Notes: generated by a model from the letters alone, not told the origin. 64,000 nucleotides of DNA from Streptomyces harbinensis (GCF_900116145.1 NZ_FPAB01000002.1:661193-725192), one strand, 5' to 3'; numbered from the stretch's first letter, positions 53,223 to 62,664 are shown. Numbers and translations: made by a program.

Positions 53223-53695
53223 ACCACGCCCCCGGCCCCCACCCCGCGTCACCGCCCACCGGCACCGCAGAAACGAGCCACCGCATGCCCGGCCCCGCCC
53301 GCCCCGCCCCGTTCACCGACCTGCTCCGGCAGCACGCCATCGAACTCACCGAGCTGGACCCCGAGGCGCCACTGGAGGACCTGGAGCCGCTGCGCGACCT
53401 CATCGGCGACGCCCGGGTCGTCGCGCTCGGCGAGAACTCCCACTTCATCGACGAGTTCGCCGCGCTGCGCGAACGCCTGCTGCGCTTCCTCGTCGAACGC
53501 TGCGGCTTCACCCTGCTGGCCTTCGAGTACGGCTTCGCCGAAGCCCTCCCGCTCGACGCCTGGGCGCGCGGGGAGGGGAGCGAGGACAGCCTGGCCGGCC
53601 ACCTCGCCGGCACCATCCCGATCGGCGTCGAGGCGCCGCTGCGCCGCATCCGCCGGTACAACCGCAGCGCCGCCGCGCCCGTCCGCTTCGCCGGC

Positions 53696-54679
53696 CTAGG
53701 TGTATTGACCCGCAGGGTTGTTTACGCGGCTGATGGGTGGCTGGCCTGCGAGTGCGGTGTGGCTGCGGTGGTGGTTGTAGGTGTGGAGGAATTCTGCCAG
53801 GGCCTGGGTGCGCTCGTTGTTTGAGGTGTAGGGCCGTTGGTAGGCCCATTCGTCGAGGAGGGTGCGGTTGAAGCGTTCGACTTTGCCGTTGGTCTGGGGC
53901 CGGTAGGGGCGGATCTTCTTGTGGGCGATGCCGGCTGTGGCCAGTGTCCGGGTGAAAAGCTTGGACTTGTAGCAGGCGCCGTTGTCGGTCAGGACCCGCT
54001 CGACGGTGATGCCGTGGGCGGCGAAGAACGCGTTCGCCCGCTTCCAGAAGCCGGCAGCGGTCTCCTTGCGCTCGTCGGAGAGGATTTCGCTGTAGGCCAG
54101 GCGGGAGTGGTCATCCACGGCGGAGTGGATGTAGCTGTAGCCGATCACCGGGCTGCTGCTTCTGCGCTCGGTGGTGGTGGCCTGGCGGTTGCGGTCTCCG
54201 GCTGTGCGGCCCACCACGCGCCAGCCTCCGCCGTGGGGAATGTTGCCGAGTTTCTTGATGTCGACGTGGACCAGCTCGCCGGGCCGGTCCCGTTCGTAGC
54301 GTCGGATGCGACGGCCGGTGGGCCGGTCCAGGTGGGCCAGGCGGTTCAGGCCGTGGCGGACCAGGATCCGGTGAACCGTCGAGGCCGGCAGGCCCAGGAT
54401 CGGGCCGATCCTTGCCGGGCCCAGCTTGCGGTCGGAACGCAGCCGGCAGACGCGTTCCTCCACGCGGGCGGGGGTTCGGTGCGGCGTCGTCCGCGGCCGA
54501 CTGGAACGGTCAACAAGACCCACCTCGCCCTCGGCCCGCCAGCGGCGGACCCACTTGTGGGCCGTGGGCCGCGATATGCCCATCTCAGCTGCCACGTGCG
54601 CAACGGGACGACCCGCCCGGACACGTTCGACGAGGATCCGCCTGCCATGAACCGTCAGCCGGGCATTACGGTGAGACAT
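53696..54679 (-). CDS. IS481-family transposase
   Basis: The 327-residue protein has an N-terminal winged HTH (VAAEMGISRPTAHKWVRRW) and an rve DDE domain: Asp in ELVHVDIKKLG, SAVDDHSRLAYSEIL, Asp in VLTDNGACYKS and Glu in NGKVERFNRTLLDEW. It cuts and joins the element ends. The stop codon TAG comes from the CTAG of the target site, not from the element itself. Starts at ATG 54679; the upstream extension has no ribosome binding site. Confidence 0.9.
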   Translation of the reverse strand: MSHRNARLTVHGRRILVERVRAGRPVAHVAAEMGISRPTAHKWVRRWRAEGEVGLVDRSSRPRTTPHRTPARVEERVCRLRSDRKLGPARIGPILGLPASTVHRILVRHGLNRLAHLDRPTGRRIRRYERDRPGELVHVDIKKLGNIPHGGGWRVVGRTAGDRNRQATTTERRSSSPVIGYSYIHSAVDDHSRLAYSEILSDERKETAAGFWKRANAFFAAHGITVERVLTDNGACYKSKLFTRTLATAGIAHKKIRPYRPQTNGKVERFNRTLLDEWAYQRPYTSNNERTQALAEFLHTYNHHRSHTALAGQPPISRVNNPAGQYT

Positions 54680-54789
54680 GAAGACCTCCGTGCGGTGCAG
54701 TCCTAGACAGCTCCACCACATCGGAGGTCTTCGCCATGATCAAGACCCAACCACTGTGACCAGTGTCAACAACGCTCGTGGTCAATACA
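53701..54789 (-). mobile_element. IS481-family insertion sequence
   Basis: A 1089-bp element with ends TGTATTGACC and GGTCAATACA, flanked on both sides by CCTAGG (53695-53700 and 54790-54795). This matches the IS481 target preference NCTAGN with duplication. One transposase reads leftward. It sits inside the target duplication of an older MITE, so it is the second insertion into the esterase gene. Ends and transposase look intact, so it may still be mobile. Confidence 0.9.
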
Positions 54790-54794
54790 CCTAG

Positions 54795-54955
54795 GCCGTG
54801 TCTTTCGGATCTTCGCGGGGCCGCGCCGCCAGCTACGGCGCCTCGCTGCGTTGTCGCATCTCGCGAGTACGACCCGGTACGAGCGAGATCCTCCGCCTTG
54901 CGATGCACCGCATCTGACAACGCGGCCTGATCCACGAAGATCCGAAAGACACGGC
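54795..54955. mobile_element. 161-bp MITE with CTAG target duplication
   Basis: Terminal inverted repeats start GCCGTGTCTTTCGGATCTTC and are perfectly mirrored at the right end (GAAGATCCGAAAGACACGGC); flanking CTAG on the left (54791-54794) and right (54956-54959) is the target duplication. There is no coding sequence inside. The CTAG duplication fits mobilisation by an IS5-group transposase (target CWAG), not by the IS481 next to it. It inserted first, into CTAG of the esterase gene. Confidence 0.85.
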
Positions 54956-55886
54956 CTAGACGTCCCGGCGGCCGGCGGCTCCCTGCGGCCCGCGCTGGCC
55001 CCGGTCATCGATCACCTGCGGCGGGTCGACCCGGAGACCGTACCGGCGGCCGAGCGCGCGCTGCGGCTCGCCGACCGCTTCGCCGGCGGCTCCGCGGCCG
55101 TGGCCGCCCCCGCCTGGGCCCGGCTGACCACCGCGGAACAGGACGACCTCACCGCCACCCTGGCCCGGCTGCTGCTCCGGTTCCGGGCCCTGGAACCGCT
55201 GTACGCCGAGCGCGGCGGCCGGCCCGGCTACGACCTCGCCCTGCGCCTGCTCGAAGGAGCCTGCCACGCCGATCACGGTTTCCGCGCCATGGCCGGGCTC
55301 TTCGCCGGCGAGGGCCTGCCCGGCGACACCTCCGCCCGCGACAGCTACCTGGCCGGCTCCCTGCTGTGGCACCTGAAGCGCTCCGCGCCCGGCACCCGGG
55401 TGGTCCTGGCCGCGCACAACGCGCACCTCCAGACCGTGCCGATCTCCTTCGACGGCCGGCTCACCGGCATCCCGATGGGCCGCTGTCTGCGCGACGCGCT
55501 CGGCGACGACTACCTCGCCATCGGCCTGACCGCCGTCACCGGCCACACGGCGGACATGCCGCGGGACGAGAGCGCCCCGTTCGGCTTCACCGTCGCGGCC
55601 ACAGCGCTGGCCGCACCCGAGCCGGGCAGTGTGGAGGCGGCCTTCGCCGGGGCCGGTCTCGGCTCCGGGACCCATCTCGCCGACCTCCGGCCGCTGCGCG
55701 GGCGGGCCGCGGACCCTCCGGACCGCATCCGCCTCCAGGGCAGCTATCTGCACACCCCGGTCGTGGCCGCCTACGACGCGATGCTGTGCACCGGCGGCTC
55801 CACCGTCACCGGCGGCCTCGGCGGCCTGTAGCGGCGCCGGCCGTACCGGTGCCGCCACCACGCACCGCCCCGACCCGCCCCGCCGC

Positions 55887-55921
55887 GCACCGCCCCGGCC
55901 ACGTGCGGGCCGGGGCGGTGC
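55887..55921. terminator. Strong bidirectional hairpin
   Basis: GCACCGCCCCGGCC and GGCCGGGGCGGTGC (14-bp perfect arms, seven-base loop) lie between the convergent esterase and ThuA-domain genes and should terminate both. Confidence 0.75.
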
Positions 55922-55942
55922 GGTGCGGGCGGTGACGGGGAC

Positions 55943-58900
55943 TCAGCGGCTGCCGCCCCGCCCGGTGGCCGGCTCCGGCTCGGTGATGCCGGGGCCGATG
56001 AACTCCACCCAGTTCACATTGAGTTCCCCGGTGGTCTTCACGAAGTACAGCGGGCCGCTCTGTGTGGTGCTCTCCCCGCTCACCCGGCCGGTGAAGTCCC
56101 CGTACACCTGCCAGTCACCGGTGGCCTCGACCTGCACGGTGGCCACCGTCGGCCCCTCCGGATCACCGGTGCGCACCTCGACCGTGGCACCGGCCGCCGG
56201 GGAGGCCGCCCGCAGGCCGATCTCCTCGATCCCGGTCAGGTTGGCGGGCTCCCAGGCCCACCAGTCACCGTCGTCGATCCAGCCGATGTTCTGGCCGCCG
56301 CCGGCCGTGTCGCCCGTCGGCTCCACCTCCACGCCCGGGGTGCCGCCGGACGGCGCGCCCGGCACCCGCCCGGTGCGGTCGAAGTGCTCCGCCTCACGGT
56401 GCTTGGGCTGGAGCACCAGCACCTCCTGGGTGGTCAGCGGCGGCGCGTCCCCGTGGCCGAGGTCGGTGTAGGTCACGGTGACGGTGCCGAAGATGTTGGC
56501 GCCGGTGTGCCCCTCGTCACCGGGCAGCGGGAAGACGCCCGAACAGCCCCGGTACTGCTCGTACCCGTGCGAGTGCTCGTCGTGCCCGAGCCCCGGCTGC
56601 ACGATCACCCGGTCGCAGTCGATCGTGCCGTCCTCCGCGTCGCTGACGCTCACCTCGTAGGCGATGCTGTCGCCGAAGGAGAAGTACCCCCCGTTCAGCG
56701 GGGCGCTCACCTCGATGACGGGCGCCGAGTTGCCCGCCGTGATGTCGAGGTTGGAGACCGAGCTGCGTCCCTCCTCGTCCGTGACGGTCAGCCGCGCGGT
56801 GAACCGGCCTGCCTCGGTGTACGTGTGGGTGGGGGACGTCTCGGTGCTGTCGGTGGTGCCGTCGCCGTCGAAGTCCCAGGCCAGGGTGAACGGGATGCCG
56901 TCCGGGTGGTGGGACGGCGAGGCGTCGAAGGTGACCTCCAGCGGCAGCGGCCCCGAGGTGCGGTCCGCGGTCATCCGGGCGACCGGGGCGCGGTGGCCGT
57001 GCACGTAGTCCAGCCGGTAGACGCCCGAGTCGGCGTTGTCCCCGCCGAACCCGCTGCCCCACTCGATGACGTAGAGCGCGCCGTCCGGCCCGAAGCGCAG
57101 CGCGTGCGGCCGGTTGAAGTCCAGTTCCTCCAGCATCCGGGAGACATCCGCCACCCCGGTGCGTGCCGCGTCGGGCTGGACGGAGAACAGCCGGCCGTTG
57201 TTCCAGTCGGCGAAGACGGCCTTGCCGTCGAAGTAGGCGGGCCACTTGCGATCGGAGTCGAGGTCCGGGTCGTAGCGGTAGGCGCCGCTGGTCATCGGTG
57301 CGCCGCTGGTGCCGATCTCCGGGACGCCGGTGCTGGAGGCGCCCATCCACAGTTCGGCCGGGATGGCGGGCGGCAGTTCGCGCACGCCGGTGTTGTGCGG
57401 CGAGTCGTTGACGGGTGCCGCGCAGTCGAACGCCGCCCCGGGGGTGCCGGTTGCGTAGTCGAACGCGTGGTACGGCGTGTTGTCGCCGACGCAGTAGGGC
57501 CAGCCGTAGAAGCCGGGCGCGTCCACGATGTTCCACTCGACGCGGCCGTCCGGACCCCGGTCCGGGTCGGCGCTGGCGGCGTCGGGCCCGTAGTCGGCGA
57601 CGTACAGCGCGTCCGTGTACGGGTCGACGCCGATCCGGAACGGGTTGCGCAGGCCCATGGCGTAGATCTCGGGACGGGTGGCGTCGGTGCCCGGGGCGAA
57701 GAGGTTGCCCTCCGGGACGGTGTAGCCGCCGTCCGGCTGCGGGGTGATCCGCAGGATCTTGCCGTTGAGGACGGCGCTGTTGGCGGAGGTGGCCTGCGCG
57801 TCCCAGGCGGCGCGGCCCGGCCGCTCGTCCAGCGGGGCGTAGCCGTCGGTCGGCGAGCCGAAGGGGTTGGTGTTGTCGCCGGTGGCGATGTACAGGTTGC
57901 CCGCGCCGTCGAACTCCAGCGCGCCGCCCGCGTGGCAGCACTGTTCGCGCTGGACGTCGATCTCCAGGACGACCTGTTCGCCGCCGAGGTCGAGGGTGTC
58001 TCCGTTGACCGTGAAGCGCGACACCCGGTCGACCGGGTCGGGCCCGGCGGGGGAGTAGTAGAGGTAGAGCCAGTTGTTCTCGGCGAAGCCGGGGTCCAGG
58101 GCGATGCCCAGCAGCCCGAACTCCTGCCCGGTGTACACCGGGAGGGTGCCGGCGGTCACCACGGTGCCGTCGGGGCGGACGACGCGGACGGCGCCGTTGC
58201 GGTCGATGTAGAAGACCCGGCCGTCCTCGGCGACGGCCAGCTCCATCGGGTTGCTGGTGTTGTCGTCGAGCGTCACCTTCTCGAAGCCGCTGGTGAGCGA
58301 GGCACCGCAGTCGGCCGGGATGGCGCCGGCGGCCGTCTGGATACCGCCGAGCAGATGGCTGCGGAACTCCGGCTCGGAGAAGGAGGCGGCCTCGTGGCCC
58401 ATGCCGGTGTACCAGGCGCGCCCGCCCGCGTAGTCGTGGCACCAGGCGATGGGGTGTTCGTGGCCCATGGTGCCGCCCTCGTAGGTGCTCTCGTCGAGCG
58501 AGGCGAGGACGTGCACGGTACCGCGCGGGTTGGGGCTGTAGTTGTACCACTCGTCGTGGCGCTCCCACTCCACCGGCAGATGGGCGGTGGAGGGGTGGGC
58601 GGGGTCCTCGACCTTGACGGTGGCGGTCTGCGGGGCGGGGTGGCCGGCGAACCAGGAGCCGACGAGCCCGCCGTACCAGGGCCAGTCGTACTCGGTGTCG
58701 GCCGCGGCGTGCACGCCCGCGTAGCCGCCGCCGGCGCCGATGTAGCGCTCGAACGCGTCCTGCTGGGCGTCATTGAGGACGTCGCCGGTGGTGGAGAGCC
58801 AGATGACCACGTCGTAGCGGGCCAGGTCCTCGTCGTTGAAGAGGCCGGCGTCCTCGGTCGCGGTCACCTCGAAGCCGTGCTCGGCGCCGAGTTCCTCGAT

Positions 58901-59110
58901 GGCGGCGATGCCCGCCGGGATCGAGTCGTGGCGGAAGCCCGCCGTCTTGCTGAAGACCAGGGCGTGGAAGGCGGCGTCGCTCTCGTTCTCGCCGCTGCCC
59001 GGCTGCGCGGTGGCGGGCCCGCCCGCCAGCAGCAGCGCGAGGGCGGCCAGGACGGCGACGGCGAGGCGCGCCGGGAATCCGCGGGGGTGTGGGGGTGCGG
59101 TTGTCACCAC
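55943..59110 (-). CDS. Large secreted ThuA / sugar-dehydrogenase / PKD / CBM6-like protein
   Basis: The 1055-residue protein starts with a signal peptide (AVAVLAALALLLAGGPATA). Next come a ThuA-like domain (about 45-265; VFSKTAGFRHDSIP, HAAADTEYDWPWYGG), a beta-propeller glucose/sorbosone-dehydrogenase domain (about 270-630; GLLGIALDPGF, CCHAGGALEFDGAGNLYIATGD), a PKD domain (about 640-730; AWDFDGDGT) and a C-terminal carbohydrate-binding module of family 6 type (DDGDWWAWEPANL). It probably acts outside the cell on polysaccharide or oligosaccharide. GAGGAGC precedes the GTG. Single gene. Confidence 0.85.
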   Translation of the reverse strand: MVTTAPPHPRGFPARLAVAVLAALALLLAGGPATAQPGSGENESDAAFHALVFSKTAGFRHDSIPAGIAAIEELGAEHGFEVTATEDAGLFNDEDLARYDVVIWLSTTGDVLNDAQQDAFERYIGAGGGYAGVHAAADTEYDWPWYGGLVGSWFAGHPAPQTATVKVEDPAHPSTAHLPVEWERHDEWYNYSPNPRGTVHVLASLDESTYEGGTMGHEHPIAWCHDYAGGRAWYTGMGHEAASFSEPEFRSHLLGGIQTAAGAIPADCGASLTSGFEKVTLDDNTSNPMELAVAEDGRVFYIDRNGAVRVVRPDGTVVTAGTLPVYTGQEFGLLGIALDPGFAENNWLYLYYSPAGPDPVDRVSRFTVNGDTLDLGGEQVVLEIDVQREQCCHAGGALEFDGAGNLYIATGDNTNPFGSPTDGYAPLDERPGRAAWDAQATSANSAVLNGKILRITPQPDGGYTVPEGNLFAPGTDATRPEIYAMGLRNPFRIGVDPYTDALYVADYGPDAASADPDRGPDGRVEWNIVDAPGFYGWPYCVGDNTPYHAFDYATGTPGAAFDCAAPVNDSPHNTGVRELPPAIPAELWMGASSTGVPEIGTSGAPMTSGAYRYDPDLDSDRKWPAYFDGKAVFADWNNGRLFSVQPDAARTGVADVSRMLEELDFNRPHALRFGPDGALYVIEWGSGFGGDNADSGVYRLDYVHGHRAPVARMTADRTSGPLPLEVTFDASPSHHPDGIPFTLAWDFDGDGTTDSTETSPTHTYTEAGRFTARLTVTDEEGRSSVSNLDITAGNSAPVIEVSAPLNGGYFSFGDSIAYEVSVSDAEDGTIDCDRVIVQPGLGHDEHSHGYEQYRGCSGVFPLPGDEGHTGANIFGTVTVTYTDLGHGDAPPLTTQEVLVLQPKHREAEHFDRTGRVPGAPSGGTPGVEVEPTGDTAGGGQNIGWIDDGDWWAWEPANLTGIEEIGLRAASPAAGATVEVRTGDPEGPTVATVQVEATGDWQVYGDFTGRVSGESTTQSGPLYFVKTTGELNVNWVEFIGPGITEPEPATGRGGSR

Positions 59111-59275
59111 GTGCTCCTCACTGAAGAGGTGAAGAAGTGTCGTGCGCTCCCTGCGCCCGGGGCGGAATTCCCCCGGTCGTCCGGCTCTCGGGTGTGCCGT
59201 GGGAGGTGCGGGCCCGCGCGTCGCGCGGGCTGTCGGTACGGCGGGTGCGGGCGTCCCGGCCCAGCACATCGCCGT

Positions 59276-59298
59276 ATTTGTCAGACGGGATGACAAAT
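59276..59298. promoter_or_regulatory. Inverted-repeat operator upstream of the ThuA-domain gene
   Basis: ATTTGTCA-GACGGGA-TGACAAAT has eight-base perfect arms around seven bases and lies 166-188 bp upstream of the gene start. It is a typical operator length. The remaining 313-bp gap (59111-59423) holds this site, the terminator at 59364-59401 and no gene that I can see. Confidence 0.55.
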
Positions 59299-59363
59299 TA
59301 GGAACAGATCGCGTACACGTCAAGACATCGCGCAGCCACCGGCGTTCGGTCCGCACCCGGACG

Positions 59364-59401
59364 CGGCCCGGGGCCGGCCCGATCGGGCCGGCCCCGGGCC
59401 G
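59364..59401 (-). terminator. 38-bp perfect palindrome, terminator of the tct operon
   Basis: A 17-bp arm (59364-59380, beginning CGGCCCGGGGCCGG) is perfectly complementary to 59385-59401 across GATC, which is itself palindromic. It lies just downstream of the tctA stop and should be a very stable hairpin that terminates the operon. Confidence 0.7.
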
Positions 59402-59423
59402 CATTGAGGTGTGCCGAGGGTCC

Positions 59424-60947
59424 TCAGGCGGCCGTCTCCAGCGCCGCCCGCTGCGCCCGGGCGGTCCGCGCGCGCTGGATCAGCAGCCCCGCGACACCCA
59501 GCGCCAGCACGATGTAGAGGGTGGCCGAGATCGGGCTGGAGACCAGCGCCAGCGGATCGCCCTCGCTGACCGCCATGGTCCGCCGGAACTCGGTCTCGGC
59601 GAGCGGCCCGAGGATGACGCCGATCAGCACCGGGGCCACGGGCAGCCCGTAGCGGCGCATCGCGAACCCGAGCAGTCCGATGGCCAGCACCAGCACCAGA
59701 TCCAGCACCTTGCTGCTGGTGGCGAAGATGCCCAGCATGGCGAAGACGGTGATCCCCGCGTACAGATAGTGCCGGGGCACCTTCAGCAGCTTCGCCCACA
59801 GCGGCGCGAACGGCAGATTGAGGATCAGCAGCACCACCATGCCGATGAAGAAGCTCGCCAGCAGCGCCCACACCAGCTCGCTGGCGCGCTCGAACAGCAG
59901 CGGCCCGGGCTGCAGACCGTACTGCCGGAAGGCGGCCAGCATCACGGCGGCCGTCGCCGAGGTCGGCAGGCCCAGCGCGAGCAGCGCCCCCATGGCGGTG
60001 CCCGCGGTCGCGTTGCCCGCCGCCTCCGGTCCCGCCACACCCTGGATGGCGCCCTTGCCGAACATGGAGCCCGGCTTGCGGGAGGCCAGCCGGCGCTCGG
60101 TGCCGTAGGAGAGGAAGGTCGGCACCTCGGAGCCGCCGACCGGGATGATGCCGAACGGCACCCCGATGGCCGTACCGCGCAGCCAGGCGGGCAGGGCGAG
60201 CCGGAACTCCCGGCGGGAGAGCCACAGCCGGCCGGTGGAGGTGATCAGCTTGGCCTCCTCGCTGGTGCCGCGCCGCGCCGCGACGGTGATGACCTCGCCG
60301 AGGGCCAGCAGCCCGACGGTGATGACGACGATGTTGATGCCGTCGAAGAGTTCGGGCATCCCGGCGGTGAACCGGGAGGCGCCGGACATGCCGTCGATGC
60401 CGACCAGGGCGATCGCCAGCCCGATGGCGAGGGAGGTCAGGCCGCGCAGGATCGACTCCCCGACCACGGCCGAGATGGCGACGAAGGCGAACACCGCCAG
60501 CGCCAGATACTCCGCCGGCCCGAAGAGGGTGGCGAGCCGGGCCAGCGAGGGTGCGAAGAACACCACCAGCAGCGAGGCCACCGTACCGCCGACGAACGAG
60601 GCGATCGCCGAGGCCGCCAGCGCCTGGGCGGCGCGTCCGCTCTGCGCCATCTTGTGGCCCTCGATGGTGCCGGCGATGGCGGTGCTGTTGCCGGGGGTGT
60701 TCATCAGGATGCCGGATATGGAGTCGCCGAAGAGCCCGCCGAACAGGACACCGGCGAACATGATGAACGCGCCGATCGGGTCGAGCGAGAACGTCACCGG
60801 CAGCAGCAGCGCCACCGCCATGGCCGAACCGAGGCCCGGCAGGACGCCCACGGCGGTGCCCAGCAGCGCGCCGACGAACACCCACAGCATGTTCATGGGG
60901 GTGAGGACGGTGAGGAAACCGTCCCCGAGATTGCTCAGGGAGTCCAT
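59424..60947 (-). CDS. tctA: Tripartite tricarboxylate transporter, TctA large membrane subunit
   Basis: The 507-residue, ~12-helix protein has the TctA signature [39 protein letters not shown] and [19 protein letters not shown]. It is the channel of a secondary carboxylate importer. Its ATG overlaps the TctB stop (TGATG). The order C-B-A on the minus strand is the standard tct operon. Confidence 0.95.
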   Translation of the reverse strand: MDSLSNLGDGFLTVLTPMNMLWVFVGALLGTAVGVLPGLGSAMAVALLLPVTFSLDPIGAFIMFAGVLFGGLFGDSISGILMNTPGNSTAIAGTIEGHKMAQSGRAAQALAASAIASFVGGTVASLLVVFFAPSLARLATLFGPAEYLALAVFAFVAISAVVGESILRGLTSLAIGLAIALVGIDGMSGASRFTAGMPELFDGINIVVITVGLLALGEVITVAARRGTSEEAKLITSTGRLWLSRREFRLALPAWLRGTAIGVPFGIIPVGGSEVPTFLSYGTERRLASRKPGSMFGKGAIQGVAGPEAAGNATAGTAMGALLALGLPTSATAAVMLAAFRQYGLQPGPLLFERASELVWALLASFFIGMVVLLILNLPFAPLWAKLLKVPRHYLYAGITVFAMLGIFATSSKVLDLVLVLAIGLLGFAMRRYGLPVAPVLIGVILGPLAETEFRRTMAVSEGDPLALVSSPISATLYIVLALGVAGLLIQRARTARAQRAALETAA

Positions 60948-61555
60948 CAGAAGACCCCTTCCAGGATGCCGGGGGGAAGGTTGAGCCCCAGCCCGGCGGA
61001 GAACGCCAGCTGGATGCCGGAGGAGATGGCGATCGCGAGGAAGATGTCGAACACCGTCCGCCGGCTGCCCAGGGTCCGGGCGACCCCCCAGAACAGTCCG
61101 GCGCCCGCCAGGATCCAGCCGAGCGGGAGCAGCAGCACGATGAACGCCACCACGGTGCCGACCAGTCCGAGGACCGCCGGCCGGTTGCTCCGGACGCGCA
61201 GCGGTTCGGGCGCGGCGGTCGCCGCCGGGTCGTCCGCGGCGTCCGCGGCGTCCGTGCCGTCCGCGGCGGCCGGGGCCGGGTTCTCGGCCGCCGCCGCGCG
61301 GGTGGCGACCCGCGCGGGTTCGGGGCGGCGCCAGACGTCGACGGCCAGCAGCACGGCGAAGACGAAGCAGCCGCCCGCGATGAGGGTGGGGAAGAGCTGC
61401 GGGCCGGGGGAGGCGACGTTGTCCGGCACCTCCATCGTGACGGTGCCGACGGCGAGCACGATGCCGGTGACGAGCAGCAGCAGGGGCATGATCAGCCCGG
61501 TCCTGCGGCGCCAGAAGTCCGGCTGCCGGGGATCGGACGCGGACGGTGTGCTCAC
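60947..61555 (-). CDS. tctB: Tripartite tricarboxylate transporter, TctB small membrane subunit
   Basis: The 202-residue protein has four hydrophobic helices (LIMPLLLLVTGIVLAVG, FPTLIAGGCFVFAVLL, and two near the C-terminus) with an Ala/Asp-rich loop between, as in TctB. The GTG at 61555 overlaps the TctC stop (GTGA), and its end overlaps the TctA start. Confidence 0.85.
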   Translation of the reverse strand: MSTPSASDPRQPDFWRRRTGLIMPLLLLVTGIVLAVGTVTMEVPDNVASPGPQLFPTLIAGGCFVFAVLLAVDVWRRPEPARVATRAAAAENPAPAAADGTDAADAADDPAATAAPEPLRVRSNRPAVLGLVGTVVAFIVLLLPLGWILAGAGLFWGVARTLGSRRTVFDIFLAIAISSGIQLAFSAGLGLNLPPGILEGVF

Positions 61556-62538
61556 AGGCCCAGCTCCTCGATGACGGTGTCGACCCTGGCCTGGTCCTCC
61601 TGGATGAAGTCGGCGAACGCGTCCCCCGTCAGCAGGCTGTCCACCCACTTGTTGCGGTCCAGCGCGTCCGCCCACTCGGGGGTGCGGGTCATTTCGGTGA
61701 CGATGGCGATGAGTTCCTCGCGCTGCGCCTCGGTGATGCCGGGCGGGGCCACGAGACCGCGCCAGTTGGGCAGCGCGACATCGATGCCCTGCTCGATCAG
61801 GGTCGGGGTGTCGATGCCGGGCACCGGGGCGTCGGCGGAGATCGCCAGGGCGCGCAGATTGCCCGCCTCGATCTGGTCGCGGAAGTCGTTGTAGCCGCTG
61901 ACCCCGACCTCCACGGTGTGCGACAGCAGCGCGGTCAGGACCTCACCGCCGCCGGCGAACGCGATGTAGTTGAGATCGGCCGGGTCGATGCCGGCCTCCC
62001 GGGCGGTGAGCCCGGCCAGCAGGTGGTCGGTGCCGCCGAGCCCGCCGCCGCCGATCGCGTGCCCGTGCGGGTTCTCCCGCCAGGCCGCCAGGAAGTCCTC
62101 CAGGGTGTGGTATGGCGAGTCGGCCGGGACGATGAGCACTTCGTAGTCCTCGGCGAGCCGGGCGATCGGCGTGGTGTCCTCCAGCGCCACCGGCGAGTTG
62201 TTGACGGTGATCGCGCCCTCCATGACCGTGCCGGTCATCATCAGCCGGGTCGGGTCGGCGCCCACCTCGACGAACTGGGCGAGCCCGATGGTGCCGCCGG
62301 CCCCGGGGACGTTGACGACCTGCACGTTGTTGACGATCGACCCCGCGCGCAGCGCCTGCTGCAACTCCCGGGAGGCGAGGTCCCAGCCGCCGCCCGGCGC
62401 CGCGGGCGCCATGACGATGAGCTTGGACCTCGGCGTGGCCCCGGAGGCGGAGCTGCTGGCGTCCACGGCGGCGAACCCCGCCAGGACCAGCGTGATCACG
62501 ACCCCGAGGGCCGCGAGAGCGGGACGTTTCTTCCGCAC
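61552..62538 (-). CDS. tctC: Tripartite tricarboxylate transporter, TctC binding protein
   Basis: The 328-residue periplasmic-type binding protein has a secretion signal (LAALGVVITLVLAGFAA) and a Bug/TctC fold (VMAPAAPGGGWDLASRELQ, VPGAGGTIGLAQF, GGGLGGTDHLL, GVSGYNDFRDQI). It captures a carboxylate and hands it to TctAB. The GTG at 62538 is preferred because AAGGGAG lies five bases upstream; GTG 62544 is alternative. It is the first gene of tctCBA, divergent from the IclR regulator. Confidence 0.9.
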   Translation of the reverse strand: MRKKRPALAALGVVITLVLAGFAAVDASSSASGATPRSKLIVMAPAAPGGGWDLASRELQQALRAGSIVNNVQVVNVPGAGGTIGLAQFVEVGADPTRLMMTGTVMEGAITVNNSPVALEDTTPIARLAEDYEVLIVPADSPYHTLEDFLAAWRENPHGHAIGGGGLGGTDHLLAGLTAREAGIDPADLNYIAFAGGGEVLTALLSHTVEVGVSGYNDFRDQIEAGNLRALAISADAPVPGIDTPTLIEQGIDVALPNWRGLVAPPGITEAQREELIAIVTEMTRTPEWADALDRNKWVDSLLTGDAFADFIQEDQARVDTVIEELGL

Positions 62539-62664
62539 GGACACTCCCTTGTGACCTGTTAACGAATGGTTTGCGACACCAGAGTGTCCGCCTAGTAGAT
62601 ATAGATGACCGCCTGGTGGTATACAAGCCTTTGGTTCGAACTGATTGCTGAACAAGGGGGCGTG
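62539..62664. promoter_or_regulatory. Divergent tct/IclR promoter region
   Basis: The 126-bp gap is markedly AT-richer than its surroundings (TAGTAGATATAGATGA, GGTATACAAGCC, GGTTCGAACTGATTG) and must contain promoters for tctC and for the IclR gene. GGTATACA and TTCGAA are short palindromes in it, and an IclR site would be expected here, but I cannot define one. Confidence 0.45.

Larger units (their letters stand above)
53285..55831 (+). pseudogene. Erythromycin-esterase-family gene, disrupted by two nested insertions
   Basis: The 5' part (53285-53699) encodes VVALGENSHFIDEFAALRE and FEYGFAEA, the N-terminal Ere pattern; the 3' part (54960-55831) encodes RDSYLAGSLLWHLKR, VLAAHNAHLQT and TADMPRDES. 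If positions 53700-54959 are removed, leaving one CTAG, the reading frame is exactly restored through FAGLDVPAAG and gives 428 residues, the family length. The present gene instead reads into the insertion and stops at 53824 after ~180 residues. The intact ancestor would hydrolyse the macrolide lactone ring or a related ester; the present copy cannot. Confidence 0.85.

Noticed and set aside
54795..54955. A small regulatory RNA or riboswitch in the esterase gene
   Set aside because: Long perfect terminal inverted repeats with CTAG duplications and exact restoration of the frame on removal show that it is a MITE.
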